Assembly: GCA_963741385.1 (NCBI GenBank)
Contig: CAVUHO010000010.1
Span: 372,001-436,000 of the forward strand
Length of the DNA stretch: 64,000 nt
Reading direction: 5' to 3'
Source: Sulfomarinibacter sp963741385
GTDB lineage: Bacteria; Acidobacteriota; Thermoanaerobaculia; Thermoanaerobaculales; Sulfomarinibacteraceae
Numbering within the stretch: position 1 is the stretch's first letter; every line of letters starts with the position of its first letter. Positions 9,307-16,999 of the stretch are shown here, one piece after another. The notes beneath the pieces are model-generated. The model saw nothing but the letters and a program-made list of their open reading frames with translations, did no database searches and was not told the origin of the DNA. A program made the translations under genes and the position numbers.

Positions 9307-10696
9307 CGTACTTCCTCGCCTCCTCCTGAAACGCTTTGAGCCTCGACGAATCGGCGTTGACCACCAGCCCGTGACGTTCGAGGTTGGGGTTCCGGCAGAA
9401 ACCCTCCAGCGGGACGCCGCCGATCCCGGTGTCGAGGTAGAAGCCCACCGTCGGCGAAATTCCATGTTGATCGGCCAGCTGGCGACAGTGTTGGGAGAGT
9501 TTGGGGACCGCGTACATCGACCCCTCCCAGTCGAAGGTCGCCGGGTCGGGCAGCAGCGGCTGCTCCTCGGCCATGAATTGGCCGAATCGATCGAACGCGT
9601 CGCGCATCAACAACCGCCGGCGCCGCTGCAGGTGGCGCCCGATTCGCTGCGACAGGCGGATCCGGTGTTCGGCAAGCTCGTCATCACCCAGCGCGAAGGG
9701 CGCCAGCAACGACAGCATCACCGCCTGCATGACGTTGGACGGCCCGGCCATGATGTTCTGCGCATAGCGGATGATCCCGTTGCGCAGAGCGCTCGACCGG
9801 GTGAGGATGGCGCCCGCGCGAAGCCCGGTCACCCCGTGGCTCTTCGACAGCGAGTCGATGAAGAGCACCGCATCGTGATACCGCGGGTCCTCGATGTACC
9901 ACGCCAGCAGCTCGCGGTACTGCGGGTGCAGGCGCACGTAGACCGAGTCGAGAATGATCCCCGCGTGCGGCCAGCGTGCGAGCACGGCGTCGACGAACGC
10001 CCGCATCTGCGCGGGCGGCAGGGTCCGGCCGGTGGGGTTGTTGACCGGCATGAGGTAGACGCCGTCGATGTCGACGCCGTCGGGCACCTGGTCGAGGTCG
10101 TCGGCGTGGGGGTCCATGTCGTCGCGGCCGGGCGGCAACAATACGACATGCATGCCCTGCAGCGCCATCTGGTCCATGGGGCACGAAAACGTGGGCACCG
10201 GCACCAGCATGGTCGCAGGGCTGTTGCCACCGACCCGGTTGCGGCGCGCTTCGGCGACGCCGAGCAGCGAGGCCTGCAGGGCCTGGTTGCCGCCGTGGAA
10301 GACCACGATCTCAGGCGGCGAGTGGACCGCATTTTCAAAATCGATGCCGAGCTGTTTCGACCACAATCCGCTCCACGCCCCGGTGACAGCCGGAAAGCCG
10401 ATCGAGTCGAGGTTGTAACCGAGGGGGTGGGCGCCGAGCTGGTTGAGCCAGCCATCGACGTGTCCGAAGGCCGCATCGAGCAGATTCTGCCAGTCGTGGT
10501 GGAGGTCCGGGTCCTCCGGATCATCCTCGGGCACGGTCTGCCAATCGAGGTCGCCGATCGCCGACGCCAGATCATCGTAGCCCTTGGCCCGCATGGCGCT
10601 GACAGTCCTGCTCATCAGGCGGATGGGCGCGCTGGCAAACACCTCTTTGAATGACTCGAAGGTCTCCATCCGGACGTCTTTGGCGCTCCGCTCCAC
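9269..10696 (-). CDS. PLP-dependent aminotransferase class I/II
   Basis: A 475-residue fold-type I PLP enzyme, cytosolic. The NNPTG motif (VNNPTGRTLPP) and the Schiff-base lysine in DSLSKSHG followed by LRAG are visible, with HGGNQALQASLLG near the cofactor phosphate site. It is longer than typical 390-430-residue aminotransferases because of an acidic N-terminal extension of roughly 80 residues. The GTG start has an excellent AAGGAGG upstream. It lies nine bases downstream of the rhomboid gene, so the pair is likely one transcript. The amino-acid substrate cannot be named from sequence. Confidence 0.82.
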   Translation of the reverse strand: MERSAKDVRMETFESFKEVFASAPIRLMSRTVSAMRAKGYDDLASAIGDLDWQTVPEDDPEDPDLHHDWQNLLDAAFGHVDGWLNQLGAHPLGYNLDSIGFPAVTGAWSGLWSKQLGIDFENAVHSPPEIVVFHGGNQALQASLLGVAEARRNRVGGNSPATMLVPVPTFSCPMDQMALQGMHVVLLPPGRDDMDPHADDLDQVPDGVDIDGVYLMPVNNPTGRTLPPAQMRAFVDAVLARWPHAGIILDSVYVRLHPQYRELLAWYIEDPRYHDAVLFIDSLSKSHGVTGLRAGAILTRSSALRNGIIRYAQNIMAGPSNVMQAVMLSLLAPFALGDDELAEHRIRLSQRIGRHLQRRRRLLMRDAFDRFGQFMAEEQPLLPDPATFDWEGSMYAVPKLSQHCRQLADQHGISPTVGFYLDTGIGGVPLEGFCRNPNLERHGLVVNADSSRLKAFQEEARKYVRLSFGMTPPPR

Positions 10697-10705
10697 AGTT
10701 CCTCC

Positions 10706-11563
10706 TTATTGGTCGTGACCGCCGTCTCGCAGCACCCGCTCCCGCAGTTGGTTGAGAAAGAACTGTTCCTTGGGGTTGAGGGCCTGTGGTCCGTAGGCTT
10801 CGATCTTGATCCGGATGCGTTCAAACTCGTGCGCTTCGTCGGCGCTCAGGAGCGGTGCGGATTGGGGTGACTGGCGATACGGTTCGGGTTCGACGGACCG
10901 GGTCGATCGCAACCAGAAAAAGTACATCAGGGCGCCGGCAAGGGCGCCGCCGAGGTGGGCCCCGTGGCCGATGGGCAGGCCCCCGCCTCTGGTCTGGGCG
11001 AACAGGCCCCACAGGTCGATCCCGACAAACGCGAGGACGCCCATCAGGGCCGGCACCGGCACGATGCCCATGAGGAGGATCTTGTGGTGTGGGAACAGCA
11101 GCGCGTAGGCCAGCAGCAGGCCGCTGACCGCGCCCGACGCGCCCAGGGCCGGGATGTCTGAGTTGCCCATCAGATACGTCGAAACGACGCAATGGCTGAT
11201 CGACGCGATCACCGCCGCGACCAGGTAGAAGACCACGAAGGTGCGGGTGCCCCACAGGCGCTCCAGCACGATCCCGAAGCTCCACAGCACGAACATGTTG
11301 ATCGCGAGGTGCCAGATCTCGCTGTGGGAAAAAGCCGCGGTCAGCAGCGTCCACACCAGGCCGTGCGCAAGGTGGGTCGTGCTGACGAGAAAATTCTCGA
11401 CCATGAACTGCTGCAACGACGGCATCACCGAAGCGGCCTGCCAGGCGAGGAAAACCAGGACGTTGATCCCGATGATCACCGACACCGCCGGCGTCCGCGG
11501 CGGTCGGCGGCGCGGCGGCGGGCGGTAGTCCGTGGTCGGCAGGCGTTGGTACGGATCGTTCAT
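10706..11563 (-). CDS. Rhomboid-family intramembrane serine protease
   Basis: A 285-residue polytopic inner-membrane protein. After a proline/arginine-rich cytoplasmic N-terminus there are six hydrophobic segments. The catalytic serine motif GASGAVSGLL and the partner histidine in HGAHLGGALAG lie in the positions expected for a rhomboid Ser-His dyad. A further HSEIWHLAINM segment matches the conserved His/Asn loop of the family. A soluble C-terminal tail of about 60 residues (DEAHEFERIRIKIEAYG...) is typical of rhomboid homologues in many environmental bacteria. Substrates are unknown. Confidence 0.9.
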   Translation of the reverse strand: MNDPYQRLPTTDYRPPPRRRPPRTPAVSVIIGINVLVFLAWQAASVMPSLQQFMVENFLVSTTHLAHGLVWTLLTAAFSHSEIWHLAINMFVLWSFGIVLERLWGTRTFVVFYLVAAVIASISHCVVSTYLMGNSDIPALGASGAVSGLLLAYALLFPHHKILLMGIVPVPALMGVLAFVGIDLWGLFAQTRGGGLPIGHGAHLGGALAGALMYFFWLRSTRSVEPEPYRQSPQSAPLLSADEAHEFERIRIKIEAYGPQALNPKEQFFLNQLRERVLRDGGHDQ

Positions 11564-11634
11564 GGGCCGTCCGCATTATGGCAGAGCCCGTGATAGCCTC
11601 GAAAGGGTAGGCGGAACGAGTCTCGGGAGTGTCC

Positions 11635-12500
11635 ATGTCGAAACCGGCCCCCTTCAGATCAATCCTGGTGTGCATCCTTTCGGTCGCGGCATCGGCTTTG
11701 GCTCCGACCTCGACGAACGTCTCAATCAACGGCTCAAAGGCGCCTGGGCCATTCTCGAGGTCGAGGTCTACTCCGCCTGCGCGGGCACTTACAGCGACAA
11801 CCAGGTCGGGGATGCCGGGGTAGCCGGCAAGGCGCCGTATCGATTCGAGGCCGGGGAACTGGTCAAGATCGACAGGGTGAATGCCAAACGACAACGGGTC
11901 GATCTTCTGTTGACCCTGGCCGTGCCGTACCGCACCTCGCGTGTCGAAGGCCCGTTCGAGCTTTTCGATGAGCGGGAGTGTCAGGTCCAACTCATCGTTC
12001 CGGTCCCTCGCGAGGAGGTCAAGGCGGCCAATGACGGGTCGGTCGTGAGTCGGCTTGAACAACTGATAACTCTGTACCCGTCGCTCGACGACGCCCGCGA
12101 CTCCGACTCGTGGAACGGGCGGGAGACCCAACCGCTGCCCTCCGACTATGATCAGACTCTTGCCCGGTATGCAGCGTGGCAGGCGGAACAAACCAACGCC
12201 GCCGTCAATGATGCGGTGCGCCGGGCCATCGCCGACGCCGGCGATGTGGCTGAAGACCTCAGCGACGACAGCGACTACCTCGCCGGGTTCGCAGCCGGCG
12301 CCGAAAAGATGAGTTCGTTCACCACCACCGAGTGCGCGTCACTTCTCAGCACCTCGTTCTCCTTCCACGACGCCAAGGCCCCCGAGGACCATGAGAAACG
12401 GTGGCGGGACGGCTGGGAGGACGGCCAGGAGTTGATCTTCAACATCCTCGTCGCCGAGCGCCTGCAGGCGTGCCGGGTGCCGGTGCCCCCCGCCCCATGA
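11635..12500 (+). CDS. Exported protein of unknown function, probably frameshifted
   Basis: The ATG at 11635 has CGGGAG upstream and encodes a textbook signal peptide (MSKPAPFRSILVCILSVAASALA). The frame then fails, while the next frame continues smoothly as SDLDERLNQRLKGAWAILEVEVYSAC and runs to the stop at 12500. A single missing base near 11695-11705 would join them into a protein of about 288 residues. The mature part is acidic, with one Cys-containing segment near its start (YSACAG) and another near its end (RLQACRVP). It matches no family I recognise. The stop overlaps the downstream nitrilase start (ATGA), so the two genes are translationally coupled. Confidence 0.6.
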
Positions 12501-13282
12501 TTGTCGCCGGCGTCCAGTTCGACATCGCGTGGGAGGACCCGAACGAGAGCTTTGGCCGTGCGGCATCGTTGATCCAACGGGCGGTGGAGGACGGAGCGCG
12601 GTTGATCGCTCTGCCGGAGATGTTCGCCACCGGCTTTTCGATGCGGTCGGAAGAGATGGCGGCCCACGCGTCCACCATTCGGACGTTTCTCGCTGGAATG
12701 GCCTCGGCCTATGAGGTGTGGCTGGTTGGCGGCTACGCCGAACCCGGCGACTCCCGTCCCGCCAACGCCTGCGGGGTCTTTTCCCCCGACGGCGACGAGG
12801 TGCTCCACTACCGCAAGATCCACCCGTTTTCGTTAGCCGACGAAGCCGAGCACTACGAGGCCGGCGACACCGTCGGAACGGTCGACGTCGAGGGCGTCCG
12901 GGTGACGCCGCTGATCTGCTACGACCTCCGTTTCCCCGAGCTCTTTCGGGCTTCGGCGGACGCCACCGATCTCTTTGTGGTCATCGCCAACTGGCCGACC
13001 CGCCGCGCCCGGGCCTGGCGCGCCCTGCTCGCCGCCCGCGCGATCGATGACCAGGCGTGGGTGCTCGGGGTCAACCGGGTCGGCGAGGCCGAGGGCCACC
13101 CCTATCGCGGCGACACCAGCCTCCTCGACCCCTGGGGAGAAGTGGTCGCCACCCTGGCCGACGAGTCCGGCGTGGTGCTGCACGAAGTGGACGCCGAGGT
13201 GGTTCGCCGGGCGCGGGAACACTTTGGATTTCTCCGCGACCGTCGACCCGACATCTACCGCCGCCTCGAGGATGAGGACTAG
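12497..13282 (+). CDS. Carbon-nitrogen hydrolase (omega-amidase/Nit2-like)
   Basis: A 261-residue nitrilase-superfamily enzyme. The catalytic triad is visible as Glu in ALPEMFATG, Lys in YRKIHPF and Cys in LICYDLRFPELF. The YDLRFPELFR and ANWPTRRARAWRALL signatures resemble YafV/Nit2 omega-amidases, which hydrolyse alpha-ketoglutaramate or alpha-ketosuccinamate. An aminotransferase three genes away would fit transamidation repair, but that link is only inferred. The ATG at 12497 overlaps the preceding stop. An earlier in-frame start at 12401 would add a tail with no resemblance to the family. Confidence 0.87.
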   Translation: MIVAGVQFDIAWEDPNESFGRAASLIQRAVEDGARLIALPEMFATGFSMRSEEMAAHASTIRTFLAGMASAYEVWLVGGYAEPGDSRPANACGVFSPDGDEVLHYRKIHPFSLADEAEHYEAGDTVGTVDVEGVRVTPLICYDLRFPELFRASADATDLFVVIANWPTRRARAWRALLAARAIDDQAWVLGVNRVGEAEGHPYRGDTSLLDPWGEVVATLADESGVVLHEVDAEVVRRAREHFGFLRDRRPDIYRRLEDED

Positions 13283-13326
13283 ACGGCACCGGGGAAAGGG
13301 AGAAAGGGGGAAAGGGAGCCATCGCA

Positions 13327-13367
13327 AATTTCGGATTTCGGATTTCGGATTTCGGATTTCGGATTTT
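13327..13367. repeat. Heptamer tandem repeat (TTCGGAT)
   Basis: Five tandem copies of the seven-base unit TTCGGAT (AAATCCG on the other strand), preceded at 13293-13318 by a purine-rich GGGAAAGG-type repeat with a period near eight. The 415-bp gap 13283-13697 holds this array and the second palindromic element but no gene. Confidence 0.85.
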
Positions 13368-13463
13368 CGACCCAGCCGCCCGGACTACCCGCAGATCACG
13401 CAGGTAGACGCAGATGCTGGGAAGGCGATGATCGGCGTTCCGCAGGCATGGCCAAAGAGAGGG

Positions 13464-13565
13464 TGCGGCGGAGGTGCCACTTTTGACATAGTTGGATGCC
13501 CTGGGGTGAAACCACGGCACGGTGAATCGGGCCAACAATGTCAAGGGTGGCTCCTCTCGGGAAGC
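13464..13565. repeat. Palindromic interspersed element, copy 2
   Basis: Second copy of the element at 3064-3165, again about 102 bp. The left arm GGAGGTGCCACTTTTGACA followed by TAGTTGG pairs with the right arm CCAACAATGTCAAGGGTGG followed by CTCCTC, giving an almost complete 26-bp terminal inverted repeat. Arms and length are conserved between copies while the roughly 35-bp centre has diverged, and some substitutions keep the arms complementary. There is no internal gene. Confidence 0.7.
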
Positions 13566-13697
13566 GCGCCCGGAACGGCATGACACGAGAACTGTTTCTG
13601 AAATGGCCATCGGGCACGGAGACGGAGACGGGCACGGGTGGAAGCTACCCTCGAGGAATAAACAAAGCCGCTCACTGCGCTATCCTGGGGGAGAAAC

Positions 13698-14111
13698 ATG
13701 CCAACCACGGTCACGGTCAAGGTCTACTTCGAAGCCGCCCACCGGCTCCACAACCCGCAGCGGTCGGAGGAGTGGAACCGGGAAATCTTCGGCAAGTGCA
13801 ACAACCCGCACGGCCACGGCCACAACTACGTGATCGAGGCCTCGGTCCGGGGCGAGGTCGATCCCTCGAGCGGCTACCTCATCGACATGAAAGACCTCAA
13901 GACCGTTCTCAACCGCCGGGTGGTTGACGATGTCGACCACCGCCACCTCAACATCGAGGTCCCGTGGCTCGACGGCATCATCCCATCCGCCGAAAATCTC
14001 GCGCGGGTGTTCTTCGAGCGGGTAGCTCCCGCTCTTCCCGAAGGTATCGCGCTGACCGCGCTGACGGTGCACGAGACCGACCGCAACAGCGCAACCTACA
14101 CCAATTCTTAA
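13698..14111 (+). CDS. 6-pyruvoyltetrahydropterin synthase / QueD family protein
   Basis: A 137-residue T-fold enzyme. The zinc-binding histidines lie in FEAAHRLHN and HGHGHNY, and the catalytic cysteine is in GKCNNPHGHGH, as in QueD (6-carboxytetrahydropterin synthase) and PTPS. The late Glu in VHETDRNSATY completes the pterin-binding pocket. The HRLHNP...NNPHGHGHNY spacing is that of the PTPS/QueD group. No queC, queE or queF is nearby, so a queuosine role is likely but not shown by context. It ends in an AT-rich repeat shared with the convergent gene downstream. Confidence 0.88.
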   Translation: MPTTVTVKVYFEAAHRLHNPQRSEEWNREIFGKCNNPHGHGHNYVIEASVRGEVDPSSGYLIDMKDLKTVLNRRVVDDVDHRHLNIEVPWLDGIIPSAENLARVFFERVAPALPEGIALTALTVHETDRNSATYTNS

Positions 14112-14205
14112 TTTTGAATTTTGAATTTTGAATTGCCCACCCACCCCCAGGTATGGGGGAGGGCGGATGGGAATTCAAAACTAAAAATTAAGAATTCAAA
14201 ATTAG
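14103..14205. repeat. AT-rich heptamer array arranged as an inverted repeat
   Basis: Copies of TTTTGAA at 14112-14134 and their approximate complement (AATTCAAAA...AAGAATTCAAAATT) at 14170-14203 flank a GC-rich centre. The array covers the stop codons of both convergent genes. The arms could pair into a long AT-rich hairpin, so a bidirectional terminator is possible. Confidence 0.6.
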
Positions 14206-14741
14206 ACTGCGGAGCCGTCGGCGTTGTATTCCTTGAGCACGGGTTCCAGGGCCTTCCAGAACTCGTCGTCGGCGACCAACAGCGTGCTCAGATAGACCAG
14301 GGCATCGTGGCCCTCCGCCGCTGCAAGGTCGCGGGCCGCCTTCTCGACCTTGGCGGCGTCGGGTCCTTCGAAATCCTCCGGAAGGTCGAGGGTGCCATCT
14401 TCGTGGGGCAGCCCCACCGCGTCCAGAAAACCGCCCATCAGCGGTCTGCGGTCGCTCATGTGGAGATGGAACAGGTATTGGAAGAGCACGGTATCGGGCA
14501 GAGCCTCGGCGATCCGGACGAGACGCCCGGCCACCTTTTCGGCGGGCAACTGCCGGACTGACTGCTGCCGGAACTTGAGGTCCTTGGCCAGGGCCATCTC
14601 GAGGGCGGCACGGCTTTCGCGGTCGGCGCCGTTCCAAAAGGCCATCGCGGCCGCCTTCTGCTCGTCCTCGGTCATCAGGTCCCACACGGCGTAGGGCCCG
14701 CGCTGCTCCACCGCTTCCATGAGTGTCAGTTGATCGTCCAT
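14202..14741 (-). CDS. Hypothetical acidic helical protein
   Basis: A 179-residue, acidic, alanine-rich protein with no signal peptide or membrane span. It looks fully helical, with segments such as VEKAARDLAAAEGHDALVYL and DLMTEDEQKAAAMAFWNG. The start has GAGGAGGACGACATGG upstream, a good ribosome-binding site. It is convergent with the queD-like gene, and the next gene upstream on the same strand is the M29-like peptidase. I recognise no family motif and assign no function. Confidence 0.72.
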   Translation of the reverse strand: MDDQLTLMEAVEQRGPYAVWDLMTEDEQKAAAMAFWNGADRESRAALEMALAKDLKFRQQSVRQLPAEKVAGRLVRIAEALPDTVLFQYLFHLHMSDRRPLMGGFLDAVGLPHEDGTLDLPEDFEGPDAAKVEKAARDLAAAEGHDALVYLSTLLVADDEFWKALEPVLKEYNADGSAV

Positions 14742-14778
14742 GTCGTCCTCCTCGTCACCTTTTCAGGGTAGCGCAGCC

Positions 14779-14836
14779 CGAAATCCGAAATCCGAAATCC
14801 GAAATTCCTAATTCCTAATTCCTAATTCCTAATTCC
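14779..14836. repeat. Heptamer tandem repeats (AAATCCG then AATTCCT)
   Basis: Three copies of AAATCCG run directly into five copies of AATTCCT. The unit changes while the period of seven is kept. The array ends three bases before the stop codon of the peptidase gene. Confidence 0.85.
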
Positions 14837-14838
14837 AC

Positions 14839-15918
14839 CTAGATCTTGTACTCCCCCTCATCGATCACCACCACCTGGCGGCCGTCGGGGTGGATGATCA
14901 CCGCTCGTTCCACCTGGATCGGATTGCCTTTGGCGTACACGATGTCCTGGTGCACCACGTTCGAAGGACTCTCGAAGTCCTCCACCCCGACCACCCCGCC
15001 GAGGTGGTCCGAGCGGCCGAAGGCCCAGTGGAAGCCCGCCTTCTCGTCCTCGAGGACCTCTCCGGTGACCTCGGCCTTGTCGTTGACGCCGAAGGCCACC
15101 TCCGCGATGTTGGCGCGCGCTGGGTCCTCATCGAAAAACGCCGCGTAGCGGGTCGCCACCGGCCCCTCGCCTTCGATCACCACCACCGAGTTCGCCACCA
15201 CGTGGAAGAGCACCAGTTCGTCGTCTTCGATGACCGGAATCGTGCCCGTGGTCCACGACGGCACCGCCTCGTGCTCACCCTCGTAGGGCACGCAAAATGT
15301 CTCGCCGGACGGGAGGTTGATGATGCGGTCGCCCACCTTGCCCCGCGGCAGGAAACCGTCGTCCATCTCGGCCTTGCGGTGCCGAAGATCGAACCAGCAG
15401 CGGTGGCCCGTAGAAAAGCGCACGTCGCACAGGTTCGCGCCCTCGAAGGCGTCGAAGATCGCCCGGCACCGCGCCGCGACCACGGAGTAGTCGGCGGCGA
15501 GGGCGGTGCCCTCCATCCGTTCCTCGACTCCCGGCATCGATGCGGCGCGGAAGTCTGAGTTCGCTTCCGCCAGTTTGGAGAGGGGCGCGGTGGCCGAGAA
15601 CTCGGTCATGGCGACGACCAGCGTCGAGGCGCCAAGGGCTTCCGCCAAGTCGACCTGGTCCTCGCCGAGGCGCGCGGTGGCGGGCAGGTCGGCGTTGTTG
15701 GCGCCGGTAGCGGCAAACGTCAGCGTGGGCCGCACCGTGAAATCACGCTCGGCCGCCAACTCGAGCATGGCGTTGCGCCACCGGTCCGCCATGACCCGTC
15801 GCGCCTTCCACCCGTCGTTGTCGGGGGCGCCGTCGCGGGGAAGATCGACGGCAAAGGTCACCACCTCGCCGGGCTGGGGATCGAACACATCGATCAGGAG
15901 CTTTTTGACATCGAGCAT
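14839..15918 (-). CDS. M29-like (aminopeptidase T family) metallopeptidase
   Basis: A 359-residue cytosolic protein. The C-terminal half carries the arrangement of metal ligands seen in clan MQ/M29 aminopeptidases: Glu in NLPSGETF, Glu in NIAEVAFGVN, then EDEKAGFHWAFGRSDHLGG and finally VVHQDIVY with His and Asp. The N-terminal half contains the substrate-side Rossmann-like segment (STLVVAMTEFSATAP). It is slightly shorter than the usual 400 residues. The start has GGAGGCC just upstream. No adjacent peptide transporter suggests a specific substrate. Confidence 0.68.
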   Translation of the reverse strand: MLDVKKLLIDVFDPQPGEVVTFAVDLPRDGAPDNDGWKARRVMADRWRNAMLELAAERDFTVRPTLTFAATGANNADLPATARLGEDQVDLAEALGASTLVVAMTEFSATAPLSKLAEANSDFRAASMPGVEERMEGTALAADYSVVAARCRAIFDAFEGANLCDVRFSTGHRCWFDLRHRKAEMDDGFLPRGKVGDRIINLPSGETFCVPYEGEHEAVPSWTTGTIPVIEDDELVLFHVVANSVVVIEGEGPVATRYAAFFDEDPARANIAEVAFGVNDKAEVTGEVLEDEKAGFHWAFGRSDHLGGVVGVEDFESPSNVVHQDIVYAKGNPIQVERAVIIHPDGRQVVVIDEGEYKI

Positions 15919-16005
15919 CTGGCCTCCTCGGGCGAATCGGGTCGGCGCCAGGGCTCACCCCTCTGCCGGCGCCCGATTGTACCCGGATGCGCTATTCTGC
16001 GCGCC

Positions 16006-16941
16006 ATGAGCAACCACGAGATCACCGCAGCCGTCGTCGGAACCGGCCACCTCGGCCGCCACCATGTCCGCATCCTTGCCGCCATGGAGGGAGTGCGTTT
16101 TCTCGGCGCGTTCGATTCTGACCCCGAACGGCTGGCCGAAATCACCGCCGAGCACGGGGTGCCAGCGCTTTCTTCGGTTGACGAGGCTGGCGCCGCCGAC
16201 GTGGTGGTGGTCGCCACCCCCACCATCGCTCACCGCCAGGTGGCGGGGGCCCTGCTCGAGGCGGGTTGCCACGTCATGGTCGAAAAACCCATTGCCACCA
16301 CCGTGGCCGAGGCGGAGGAGTTGATCGCCCTCGCCGACCACGCCGACAAGATCCTGGCGGTCGGCCACGTGGAGTTCCACAACCCCGCGGTGCAGGCCGC
16401 CCTCGGTCTGGCCGATGGCGTTCGTTATCTCGAATCGCAGCGGTTGTCGCCGTTCAGCGCGCGCTCGATCGACGTCGACGTGATCCTCGACCTGATGATC
16501 CACGACCTCCAGATCACCCTCGCTGTCGCCGGTGAGGCTCCGGCCGAGATCCGTGCCGTCGGCGTGCCTGTGCTCACCGACAAGGTGGATCTCTGTCACG
16601 CCTGGGTGGAGTTCCCCGGCGGGCTGGTCGCCAACCTCACCGCCAGCCGGGTTTCGGCCGACCGCATCCGCAAGCTGCGGCTGTTTGCACGCGAGTCGTA
16701 CTTTTCGGTCGACTACGCTGAACAGAGCGTGTCGGCGGCGCAGCTGGTGCGCGGACCCAAGGGCGTCGAAATCGCACCCCGTTTGGTGAATGTCGAAAAG
16801 GACGAGCCGCTCAAAGCCGAGCTGGAGGCTCTGATCGGAGCGTGCCGGGGTGAGCAGACGCGGTTCGTCGACGGCCGCACGGGGGCGGCCGCGCTGGCCG
16901 CCGCGATCACCATCAGGAAGTGTGTTGAACAACGTTTGTGA
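16006..16941 (+). CDS. Gfo/Idh/MocA-family NAD(P)-dependent oxidoreductase
   Basis: A 311-residue oxidoreductase. The N-terminal Rossmann motif is VVGTGHLGRHHV (residues 9-20), followed by the family marker EKPIATT near residue 90 and the HVEFHNPAV segment. The C-terminal alpha/beta domain carries the DLMIHDLQITL helix that normally holds catalytic residues. Members act on sugars, inositols, biliverdin or UDP-N-acetyl sugars; the HDL and FNPAV features resemble the UDP-GlcNAc 3-dehydrogenase-like branch, but the substrate is not settled. It precedes the MttB homologue by 58 bp on the same strand. Confidence 0.84.
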   Translation: MSNHEITAAVVGTGHLGRHHVRILAAMEGVRFLGAFDSDPERLAEITAEHGVPALSSVDEAGAADVVVVATPTIAHRQVAGALLEAGCHVMVEKPIATTVAEAEELIALADHADKILAVGHVEFHNPAVQAALGLADGVRYLESQRLSPFSARSIDVDVILDLMIHDLQITLAVAGEAPAEIRAVGVPVLTDKVDLCHAWVEFPGGLVANLTASRVSADRIRKLRLFARESYFSVDYAEQSVSAAQLVRGPKGVEIAPRLVNVEKDEPLKAELEALIGACRGEQTRFVDGRTGAAALAAAITIRKCVEQRL

Positions 16942-16999
16942 GTCAAACGTTGCGATGTCGGATCGTCCCTGAAGAGATCGAGAACCCGGGAGGGTAGCC

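Noticed and set aside
13327..13367. CRISPR-like array
   Set aside because: The repeat is a plain seven-base tandem unit without spacers, and no cas genes are present.
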